This document shows, piece after piece, positions 8,663 through 16,174 of a stretch of 16,174 nt of DNA. Numbering within the stretch: the first letter of the stretch is position 1; each line of letters begins with the position of its first letter. Source of the stretch: Saccoglossus kowalevskii. Taxonomy: Eukaryota > Hemichordata > Enteropneusta > Harrimaniidae. The stretch lies in the NCBI RefSeq assembly GCF_000003605.2, contig NW_003137825.1, positions 343,187 through 359,360 on the forward strand, read 5' to 3'. Below the pieces are notes generated by a model. It worked only from the letters and a program-made list of their open reading frames with translations, did not search any database and was not told the origin of the DNA. The position numbers were made by a program, and so were the translations under genes.

Positions 8663-11020
8663 TGACTTGTTGTATATGCCGTAACCATCATGTTACCATG
8701 AATAAACTAGTACAAAAACCATGACTTGTAATATATGACGTAACCATCATGTAACCATGAATAAACTAGTACAAAAACCATGACTTGTAATATATGACGT
8801 AACCATCATGTAACCATGAATAAACTAGTACCTAAACCATGACTTGTTGTATATGCCGTAACCATCATGTAACTATGAAATAACTAATGCCTAAACCATG
8901 ACTTGTTGTATATACCATAACCATCATGTAACTATGAATAAACTAATACCTAAACCATGACTTGTTGTATATACCATAACCATCATGTAACTATGAATAA
9001 ACTAATACCTAAACCATGACTTGTTGTATATACCATAACCATCATGTAACTATGAATAAACTAATACCTAAACCATGACTTGTTGTATATGACGTAACCA
9101 TCATGTAACTATGAATAAACTAATGCCTAAACCATGACTTGTTGTATATACCATAACCATCATGTAACTATGAATAAACTAATACCTAAACAATGACTTG
9201 TAATATATGACGTAACTATGAATAAACTAATGCCTAAACCATGACTTGTTGTATATACCATAACCATCATGTAACTATGAATAAACTAATACCTAAACCA
9301 TGACTTGTTGTATATACCATAACCATCATGTAACTATGAATAAACTAATACCTAAACCATGACTTGTAATATATGACGTAACTATGAATAAACTAATGCC
9401 TAAACCATGACTTGTTGTATATACCATAACCATCATGTAACTATGAATAAACTAATACCTAAACCATGACTTGTTGTATATGACGTAACCATCATGTAAC
9501 TATGAATAAACTAATGCCTAAACCATGACTTGTTGTATATACCATAACCATCATGTAACTATGAATAAACTAATACCTAAACAATGACTTGTAATATATG
9601 ACGTAACCATCATGTAACTATGAATAAACTAATACCTAAACCATGACTTGTTGTATATGACGTAACCATGAGTAAACTAATGCCTAAACAATGACTTGTT
9701 GTATATGCCGTAACCATCATGTAACTATGAATAAGCTAATACCTAAACCATGACTTGTTGTATATGCCGTAACCATGAGTAAACTAATGCCTAAACCATG
9801 ACTTGTTGTATATGCCGTAACCATCATGTAACTATGAATAAACTAATGCCTAAACCATGACTGGTTGTATATACCATAACCATCATGTAACTATGAATAA
9901 ACTAATACCTAAACCATGACTTGTTGTATATACCATAACCAACATTTAACTATGAATAAACTAATGCCTAAACCATGACTTGTTGTATATACCATAACCA
10001 TCATGTAACTATGAATAAACTAATACCTAAACCATGACTTGTTGTATATGACGTAACCATCATGTAACTATGAATAAACTAATGCCTAAACCATGACTTG
10101 TTGTATATACCATAACCATCATGTAACTATGAATAAACTAATACCTAAACCATGACTTGTTGTATATGACGTAACCATGAGTAAACTAATGCCTAAACCA
10201 TGACTTGTTGTATATACCATAACCAACATGTAACTATGAATAAACTAATACCTAAACAATGACTTGTTGTATATGCCGTAACCATCATGTAACTATGAAT
10301 AAACTAATACCTAAACCATGACTTGTTGTATATGACGTAACCATGAGTAAACTAATGCCTAAACCATGACTTGTTGTATATACCATAACCATCATGTAAC
10401 TATGAATAAACTAATACCTAAACCATGACTTGTTGTATATGCCGTAACCATCATGTAACTATGAATAAACTAATACCTAAACCATGACTTGTTGTATATG
10501 TCGTAACCATGAGTAAACTAATGCCTAAACCATGACTTGTTGTATATACCATAACCATCATGTAACTATGAATAAACTAATACCTAAACAATGACTTGTT
10601 GTATATGCCGTAACCATCATGTAACCATGAGTTAACTAGTACCTAAACCATGACTTGTTGTATATACCATAACCATCATGTAACCATGAGTTAACTAGTA
10701 CCTAAACCATGACTAGTTGTATATGCCGTAACCATCATGTAACCATGAGTTAACTTGTACCTAAACCATGACTTGTTGTATATGCCGTAACCATCATGTA
10801 ACCATGAGTTAACTAGTACCTAAACCATGGCTTGTTGTATATGCCGTAACCATCATGTAACCATGAGTTAACTAGTACCTAAACCATGACTTGTTGTATA
10901 TACCATAACCATCATGTAACTATGAATAAACTAATGCCTGAACCATGACTTGTTGTATATGCCGTAACCATCATGTAACCACAAGTTAACTAGTACCTAA
11001 ACCATGACTTGTTGTATACT
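8663..11020. repeat. Minisatellite array: 41 units of 59 or 48 bp
   Basis: Counting units from each TGACTTGT gives 34 units of 59 bp and 7 of 48 bp. Their summed length of 2342 predicts the next unit start at 11005, exactly where a truncated 42nd unit begins. Each unit reads roughly TGACTTGTTGTATAT, then ACCATAACC or GACGTAACC, CATCATGTAAC, and TATGAATAAACTAAT, ending CCTAAACCA. The 48-bp units lack 11 bp between the two GTAAC copies inside the unit. Central units are nearly identical to each other; edge units differ. There is no open frame across it, because 59 is not a multiple of 3 and each frame has stops. It is not a CRISPR array, as there are no unique spacers. Confidence 0.97.
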
Positions 11021-11030
11021 ATAATAATAA

Positions 11031-11246
11031 AACCCTGACCACGTTCATAGCAAACATTCTAACAATTGAGTTTCCTCACTGAATCACTTGTGCAACGACC
11101 ATCTATTTTTTTTCAAAATAATGTCATGCGTTCGAATCGCTAGTAACCAATGTATGTTCATAGTAACCATGCATACAAAATAAAAAAAATGTTGTTGGCA
11201 ACCATGACTACGCTCATAACAACCGCTTAAAAACATTGAATTTCCC
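11031..11246. repeat. Diverged direct duplication next to the minisatellite
   Basis: Sequence at 11031-11075 (AACCCTGACCACGTTCATAG and onward) recurs with substitutions at 11200-11246 (AACCATGACTACGCTCATAA and onward), offset 169 bp. Both begin like the AAACCATGACTT junction of the minisatellite, so this may be its decayed flank. Confidence 0.45.
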
Positions 11247-12206
11247 TAAGGTGGCGAAAAGATAAAACGAGTTAAAATTGTTCTGTGTTTCAGACATTCT
11301 CTCAAAGTTACTAACCACTATGTTGAAGGCTAGCTGATCGCGTCTCGAGTTCTTTCGTTATCTGCCTTTGTTTTCTAGCTACGATCAAATAACAGTTACT
11401 ATAGACATGTTACTGACAATGGATTATAATATTGGCTTCACTTGCGTGATTTGTAATCAGTCTCAGTAGACTAGAATGACAGCGAGGCTGTCGAACAAGC
11501 TCGAATGTAGATAGCAGCCTGTTTTACAACGAGACTGAATATCAATTGTTTTCTATGTCCGGTATTAACATCTCATCTTATGTAACTGGCACATGACGTG
11601 GATCACAGAATATGTTGTGCACAAGTTGTTTTTTGCTAATTTAAACTAATACACACTGACTTGATGGTAACACGGTAATCGAAGGCGCAAAGTAATCATA
11701 ATAACATTAAACACAAAAAATAAAAATGACCGAAAGAAATGGGTGGGGAGGGGTATTCCACTCAATCCCCATTACCCAATCAGAAATGCATTGGGTTGGA
11801 TGAAAAGCCCCGAACCTAATTGGCAAGGGGGTTTGGTGTATAATTGAAACGATTCAGCCCTCTGGTGTATACAATTATTGCTAAAATTATTATTTTTCTT
11901 TCGGGGGTTATTGAAAAAAAAAACAAGCTAAGGTTATCATTTTCATGTTCACAACTTTTCAGAGGTAAGTGACATGTTCAGGTGCCCGCTGTACTTCTAT
12001 ATATTTATTACTTACACAGGTGTAAAAAAAACATGCATCACGGGAAAATTACAAATGTTTTTTAACAGCTCCACTACTATCTTTCAGTTTTCAGAGATGT
12101 CTAAGCTTAAGTCGTGTTGTCAAACACATGCAGAATTTGTTACTGGTATAGATGCAACAATCGTGCTTCGAAGAACGCTTCATATATTTAGATGAGTATT
12201 GATTGA
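11247..12206. other. Intergenic DNA downstream of copy C, no gene seen
   Basis: No recognisable gene. Small inverted repeats are visible, such as GACAGC-GAG-GCTGTC near 11480 and ACCCAAT/ATTGGGT near 11775-11797. A CCGAAAGAAA stretch near 11730 is mirrored by TTTCTTTCGG near 11900. The open frame near 11974-12195 has no family resemblance and ends just before the copy C poly(A) signal, which lies on the other strand. Confidence 0.5.
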
Positions 12207-12212
12207 TTTATT
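12207..12212 (-). terminator. Putative poly(A) signal of copy C
   Basis: AATAAA on the minus strand (TTTATT on plus) lies seven bases past the copy C stop codon, so the 3' untranslated region would be very short if this signal is used. An AT-rich hexamer can occur by chance. Confidence 0.45.
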
Positions 12213-12218
12213 AATTGT

Positions 12219-14138
12219 CTAAACCTGCCCCTTCACATGAATATCCTTGGGGTCTGCCCTCAGATAGTACTCAACCCATGCGCCGTCAAACAGACGCACG
12301 TCATCTTTTCCGCACAGATTGGCTGCTAATATTAGGCAGCAAGCAGAGACTCCAGAGCCGCATGATGCAGTTAACGGCTTATCCAAACTTATGTTCTTCT
12401 CATCGAAGATCTTCCTAATGTCTTCCAGGCTTTTCACTTCCCGGGTGTCTCCATCAAGGATGAGTGGAAATGGGAAGCTGATAGATTTAGGGATGTGGCC
12501 AGGTTTTATATCTAAAAGAAACAAACAAAATAATTAGAAGGATTACTTTTTCAAAAGTATTTTTTTTGTTTACTTTTGCCCGCGAACTATCAATCAATCA
12601 TTGATTAATAATACTGTCTATCATTATTGATGCTTATCAAATTGAATGTGAATTGTTATTCAAAATAATGGTGACTACTAGTGATTGAAACTTTGAAATG
12701 TTCTTTCCAAACAATGGTTAGGCTCCGATTTTCATCAGGTAATAAACATTCCACTCCTCTTTTAGAGATCTGGAAAGTGACACTAACGGCAATGCAGCGT
12801 GATTCATAATTTTTACCTGAAATCCCATCAATCACAGTGTACACTATACACAGTCGTCGCACAGCGCGTGTTCGATTTCCATGTAAACATACAATGTATT
12901 TTATACGCGTTGTACACATCAATATGAGGTGCGATGACCGTCGACGACCACCCTTTAAATCGTCTGTCTTTTGTTTGCCTTTTTTAAATTTAATTCAGCA
13001 AACAGCTTTGTGCATTCAAGACTTATTTTCGTTTTTCCGAATTAATTAAAATTAAAATCATGCATCACATGTAGAGGGCGCGACACACAAAATTCCAGGG
13101 TGCAGTTCGGGTAAAATAGATTATTATTTTATGGTGGAGTGTCCCAAATACAGTGACAGGCGCAGTGTTCTGTTTGACACAGCTGCTGATGTGATTGACT
13201 CTTTTCACAACCTGCCTCCTGAAGAACAGTTCACTGCATTGTTAAATGATGATAGACAGGTAGCACAGTATATCAACAAGTGCTTTGAAATTATACAACA
13301 AATCCTTTTAGAAGGAGTTGTTTTATTGTGGGTTTTTTCTATTAATATTCTGTTTTTTGTAGATTAGTTTATTTTTATTACTTCCTTATTAGGGTATTAA
13401 TACTGTATACTTTTACTATTATCTGTAACCATTACCACTCCCTCCGGGGAGTGAGTAAGTGTTAAAAAATAAATAAATAAATAAAAAATAATATACTTTC
13501 CAAGATATTTGGACTCCCAAAGATCAGTATAACAATTTAGTATATGACTTACCTGGTCTTGGTTCTGGGTCAACACCGTCAAATCTGCCTGCTGCCCGTG
13601 CGTCCATTACCTGGAAACCACCGTCTGTGACATTCTGAACCATTTCCTCAAAACTGACCACTTCGGTTGAATTTGCAGTTGCGACGAATTTCGCCGGCTC
13701 TACCGTTGGTATTTCGTCTGTCACCGGATGGCCCTCATTTATCCACTTTGGAAGCCCGCCGTCTAAAATAGAAACGTGTGGATGTCCAAAGTGTCGAAAC
13801 ATCCACCAGACGCGGGGGGCGGAGAATAGCCCGAAATTATCGTTGTTGTCATAGACCACCACATGTGTGTCGTTATTGATTCCCAAATTGCCGACATAAT
13901 TCGCGAATAGCTCGGCACTTGGCAACATGTGGACGTATTTCGATGTTGTGTCTGAGCATACGTCGATGTCGAAAAACAAAGCACCTCTGATGTGTTTCTT
14001 CGGATATTCCTGTGCTGCAATTCTGTTTGTATTCGGCAAATGCCACGATGAATCCAAAACCCGGAAATTCTTCGTGGCACCTGAGGATAATTTCTCTGCC
14101 AGCCACTTGATACCCACCATCGGTGACATTTTGCTCAT
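12219..14138 (-). CDS. MPST: 3-mercaptopyruvate sulfurtransferase-like protein, copy C, join(12219..12511, 13553..14138) on the minus strand
   Basis: Two exons encode a complete 292-residue protein. MPST moves sulfur from 3-mercaptopyruvate onto its active cysteine and then to thiols or thioredoxin, in cysteine catabolism and H2S production. Exon 1 gives 195 codons plus G before GTAAGT; exon 2 follows TTCTTTTAG at 12511, with split codon G|AT = Asp196. The inactive N-terminal domain shows HIRGALFFDID, HVVVYD, APRVWWMFRHFGH and SILDGGLPKW. The catalytic domain shows CGSGVS with Cys246 and the signature FDGAWVEYY. Residues matching human MPST are the triad Asp59, His70 and Ser248, and substrate arginines Arg185 (GRF) and Arg194 (PEPR). 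The MPST-type CGSG loop argues against TST (CRKG). The frame upstream opens only at a GTG, so ATG 14138 (A at -3) is chosen; no mitochondrial presequence is evident. It is head-to-head with ARPC1. Confidence 0.93.
13092..13492 (+). mobile_element. 5'-truncated non-LTR retrotransposon (reverse transcriptase tail and 3' UTR)
   Basis: An open frame ending at 13367 begins before the first ATG and reads C-S-S-G, then DYYFMVECPKYSDRR, then FHNLPPEEQFTALLNDD, then INKCFEIIQ. This matches the C-terminal zinc-knuckle-like region of LINE reverse transcriptases (CxxG...H...ECPxYxxxR followed by EKF..LL and CF), with Tyr in place of the usual His. Nothing upstream continues the protein, so the copy is 5'-truncated, as is usual for LINEs. 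Downstream are a short 3' UTR with a strong hairpin and an A-rich (AAAT)n tail at 13463-13492. It lies in intron C in antisense to the gene. The clade was not determined. Confidence 0.75.
13432..13458 (+). other. 3'-terminal stem-loop of the retrotransposon
   Basis: CACTCCC and GGGAGTG pair perfectly around a UCCG tetraloop. TTAC and GTAA extend the stem by four more pairs with a single bulged A. It sits just before the A-rich tail. Several LINE families use a 3' hairpin as the recognition site for reverse transcriptase; that role here is inferred from position only. Confidence 0.6.
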
Positions 14139-14622
14139 TGTTGAGGCAATTCGGCAGATATAAAAAACAACGTACACAACTTAAACCAACAAATAATTCG
14201 TATCAGTTCAGGTATCAGGTGATCAGTTTGACCTCTAACCTTTAAAGGGAAATTACGTCACTGACCTAACTCAGGTCATCGCCATTTTTCGATTCGCGTA
14301 GACTGACCAGAGTCCGTGAATCTCCATAAAACTGTTTGAATATTTGAATTTAACCCAAACAATTCGCCAGAGGTCCACGATCATTGAAAAAGTAAGCGAA
14401 TAACCATTGTATATATCCATATTTTGCAGTTGATCGCTCTCTATAGTTTGCTTTATATTGTTATTTTGTGGCCAGGAAAATTTTGGTCGTTTCTCGCTAT
14501 TTACGCCCCTATGACTTCCTGCAGCCATCATGTCATCGTGGTGTTTTGATGCGTTGTTGCGGATTTATAACTCTTCTTAAATACTCTTATTTCATCCTAT
14601 TTTAAGGATTCAGTAGCTAAAA
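14139..14622. promoter_or_regulatory. Divergent promoter region of copy C (-) and ARPC1 (+)
   Basis: Only 484 bp separate the two opposed start codons, so both 5' untranslated regions and promoters must lie here unless an upstream exon exists elsewhere. Visible sites are TTACGTCA (14253-14260, CRE/ATF-like), TGACCT-aactc-AGGTCA (14262-14278), CGCCATTTT (14280-14288, YY1-like) and ACTTCCTG (14514-14521, ETS-like). No TATA box is placed convincingly for either gene. YY1 and ETS motifs without a TATA box are common in housekeeping promoters. Site identities are by eye. Confidence 0.6.
14262..14278. promoter_or_regulatory. Everted nuclear-receptor half-sites (ER5)
   Basis: TGACCT and AGGTCA are exact reverse complements separated by five bases, giving an everted repeat of the nuclear-receptor half-site. 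A further TGACCT lies at 14229-14234. Binding is not shown. Confidence 0.4.
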
Positions 14623-15591
14623 ATGCCTGAAGTACACAGTTTTGGATTGGAACCTATAAGTTGCCATGCTTTCAACGGCAACAGAACCCGTAAGTTCAAA
14701 ACATGTTTTTTGTTCGATTCGTCAAAGAGAAGGAGAAGGAGGAAGTGGATATGTAATTTTGCGTTTTCCTAGAAATGTCGCTTTTATTGAAAATGCACTG
14801 CTAATACAACACATAGGGCATATCAAAACATGTATTAAATTAAGAAATACTAAAATAATATACACATATATGTATCGATAGAATTATTAATAATAATAAT
14901 TGAACCCTAGTCTGTATCTAACCTAGTCAATGCATGCTCTGTGCAAGCCTGGTTGGAATAACTGTAAATTCGCAATAGGATTGATTAACTGCTTATAACA
15001 AAAAATGTAGTTGTGATAATTTAGATGTTGCATTTTCCCCCTTTCAATGTCTCAGTAGTCCACATTAATTTCATTCACATGTTAATAGTAATATTCACTA
15101 TACCAAATTAAATTGGTGATAATTAATCAATTAATTATTATTGCAATTGATTATAACAAAAAATGCACACCTTACTGCTTCTTCCTGATAGAGCTACAAC
15201 AAGGAACCTTGCACCTTGAAGCCACAACGCAAATCAAATAAGAAACAATCATTGTAAATATAGAATTTAGTTTTAGCAAATGATTGGATTTGGAAAACTA
15301 CTTGAATGAATGTACATTTAGTTCTGGAGTTAATGCATTAACAGTATTATTATTATTATTATTTATATAGCGCACAACACTGCATCTCAGAGTGCTTTAC
15401 AAAGTTGAAATGGCAATAAAAATGGAGTTGTGAAATAAGGTTGAATTTACTTCCTTCTACATATATAAATGTTTAACTGTGTGTTTTGTTTTGTTTTTCC
15501 TGCAGAGTTAGCGATATCACCTAACAACCATGAGGTGCATATTTACAATAAAGTTGGATCTAAATGGGAATGTAATCAAGTATTACGTGAG
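14623..15591 (+). CDS. ARPC1: Actin-related protein 2/3 complex subunit 1, first two coding exons, join(14623..14689, 15506..15591), gene partial
   Basis: The exons encode the first 51 of about 370 residues of the WD40 beta-propeller subunit of the Arp2/3 complex, which nucleates branched actin filaments in the cytoplasm. Exon 1 reads MPEVHSFGLEPISCHAFNGN and ends before GTAAGT. Exon 2, after TTTTTCCTGCAG, continues QLAISPNNHEVHIYNKVGSK and ends at GTAGGC in phase 0 after VLRE. The match to the ARPC1A/B N terminus (EPI[ST]CHA[WF]N, SPNNHEVHIY) is unmistakable, and the vertebrate protein continues with His after this Glu, so the next exon should start with His. That exon is not in the window. 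The ATG has A at -3. It runs away from copy C, with which it probably shares a promoter region. Confidence 0.95.
14690..15505 (+). other. ARPC1 intron 1 (816 bp)
   Basis: GTAAGT donor and a strong polypyrimidine tract with CTGCAG acceptor. The contents are AT-rich, including an AATT-rich palindromic stretch near 15110-15140 and the dispersed repeat listed at 15344-15406. The open frame starting inside exon 1 in another frame (14666) is not a gene. Confidence 0.85.
15344..15406 (+). repeat. (TAT)n microsatellite joined to a dispersed-repeat end
   Basis: A run of TAT repeats leads into TTTATATAGCGCACAACACT and, shortly after, CAGAGTGCTTTACAAAG. From memory, closely similar 'TATATAGCGC ... GCTTTACA' ends following ATT repeats are common in marine invertebrate genomes. 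The family name is not known to me. Confidence 0.5.
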
Positions 15592-15912
15592 GTAGGCAGG
15601 ACTTTTCACTGAGATTTTTTTGCATGTTTTTTTTCCATGTGGTTAATGTATTCATCTCTCTTCAGGAAGATTCTGAGGTGGATCTCTGGAGTCTGTACTG
15701 CTTTCCAAACACACGCTATTAAGTTTTGGAGAGTGGTTTACACACATGCACTTGCAATTAACACCTTAGTGAGACAAAAAAGTCAGGTGAGACAGTAGTG
15801 TCTTCAATGTCGCCTGGCACAAAAAAACAAAACAAAAAAAAACTATGATGTATGTTGCTATAGACATGCTAAGCACTGTAGTATCAGCCATGTAACTTTA
15901 ATTTGTTAATTA
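15592..15912 (+). other. ARPC1 intron 2, left part
   Basis: The intron opens with GTAGGC. No sequence matching the next ARPC1 coding segment is found. It contains a candidate cryptic exon at 15666-15786, listed separately, and a poly-A-rich stretch near 15820. Confidence 0.75.
15666..15786 (+). other. Candidate cryptic / poison exon in ARPC1 intron 2
   Basis: A good acceptor (TTCATCTCTCTTCAG) precedes 15666 and a good donor (CAG|GTGAGA) follows 15786, giving a 121-base exon. Read in the ARPC1 phase it adds 18 residues and then a TAA at 15720-15722. Its length is not a multiple of three and the residues do not resemble ARPC1. If spliced in, it would truncate the protein. There is no transcript evidence. 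Confidence 0.25.
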
Positions 15913-16174
15913 GTTCCCGTTCGGACGAAGTCCGAAAACGGGGACTTATAATTCGGTCTCCGTCCGTCTGTGTGTCCGTGTGTCTGTCCGGAGTCATATC
16001 TCAGAATCCCTTGGACCGATTCCGTTCATTCTTCGCATGTGCCTAGTACTTTATGTGGGACATATGCACATGCATGTGGTTTAGCGATTCGATTCAAAAT
16101 GGCCGACTGGCAGCCATCTTGTTTTTTGAAAATGTTGTATTTTGGACATGCTTTGTCAGTTTTCATTCAAATTT
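15913..16174. repeat. Edge of a dispersed repeat with terminal hairpin
   Basis: The sequence changes sharply at GTTCCCG. A hairpin of TTCGGAC-gaa-GTCCGAA is flanked by GTTCCCG and CGGGGAC, then GACTTATA and a CCGTCCGTCTGTGTGTCCGT pyrimidine/GT-rich stretch. It is more GC-rich than the surrounding intron. The sequence is of a kind I recall as high-copy in marine invertebrate genomes. It runs off the right edge, so length and class are unknown. Confidence 0.6.

Larger units (their letters stand above)
12512..13552 (-). other. Intron of copy C (1041 bp)
   Basis: The intron is bounded by GTAAGT and TTCTTTTAG on the minus strand, in phase 1, almost the same length as intron B. A truncated non-LTR retrotransposon in the opposite orientation occupies roughly the first 460 bases next to the donor. 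The rest (12512-13090) is AT-rich with no recognised gene. Confidence 0.85.

Noticed and set aside
8663-11020. CRISPR-like regular repeat array
   Set aside because: Repeat units are contiguous with no unique spacers, and the surrounding genes are intron-bearing animal genes. It is a minisatellite.
11128-11145. tRNA-like B box (GTTCGAATC)
   Set aside because: No A box or foldable acceptor stem at the right distance.
13763-14163. Alternative frames on both strands over copy C exon 1
   Set aside because: They overlap a frame with clear rhodanese motifs and have no motif of their own.
13524-14177. N-terminal extension of copy C as a mitochondrial targeting sequence
   Set aside because: The upstream frame opens only at a GTG (14175-14177) and has no ATG before 14138. 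The ATG at 14138 has a good context and matches the family's usual start.
14666-14881. A 71-codon frame overlapping ARPC1 exon 1
   Set aside because: It begins inside the real exon in another frame and runs into the intron. There is no family resemblance.
15666-15722. Third coding exon of ARPC1
   Set aside because: The encoded residues (EDSEVDLWSLYCF) do not match ARPC1, which should continue with His-Asn-Gly-like sequence, and a stop follows at once.

Overview
The window looks like nuclear DNA of a marine invertebrate animal, probably a deuterostome such as a hemichordate or echinoderm, although the phylum cannot be fixed from sequence alone. The evidence is AT-rich DNA, genes split by GT-AG introns, long non-coding stretches, a 5'-truncated non-LTR retrotransposon, a large minisatellite and dispersed repeats. 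Coding DNA is a small fraction of the window.

Layout. Three tandem paralogues of the two-domain rhodanese family (thiosulfate / 3-mercaptopyruvate sulfurtransferases) lie on the minus strand: copy A (444-1005, first coding exon only, the rest off the left edge), copy B (exons 6570-7137 and 5249-5538) and copy C (exons 13553-14138 and 12219-12511). B and C have one phase-1 intron of about 1.03 kb at the same protein position, and A has a donor at that place. At the right edge, on the plus strand, are the first two coding exons of ARPC1, the WD40 subunit of the Arp2/3 complex (14623-14689 and 15506-15591). It is head-to-head with copy C across a roughly 485-bp intergenic region that probably holds both promoters.

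Between A and B are about 4.2 kb of AT-rich DNA with no convincing gene, holding a diverged 165-bp tandem duplication and short palindromes. Between B and C lie degenerate 19-bp repeats, a 118-bp inverted-repeat element, and a minisatellite at 8663-11004 of 41 units (34 of 59 bp, 7 of 48 bp) with local three-unit higher-order structure. Intron B carries a 145-bp fold-back element. Intron C carries the 3' end of a non-LTR retrotransposon in antisense. The second ARPC1 intron runs into the edge of a dispersed repeat.

Main biological point. Copy C keeps the residues expected of an active 3-mercaptopyruvate sulfurtransferase: catalytic Cys246 in a CGSGVS loop, an Asp59-His70-Ser248 triad and substrate arginines Arg185 and Arg194. 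A and B have intact reading frames and a conserved fold, but have lost the triad Asp and His and both substrate arginines. B keeps the cysteine in an unusual CNTGVT loop that matches neither the MPST nor the TST pattern. They look like a diverged, possibly repurposed pair within the cluster. No CRISPR, operon, rRNA, tRNA or prokaryotic defence-like system is present.
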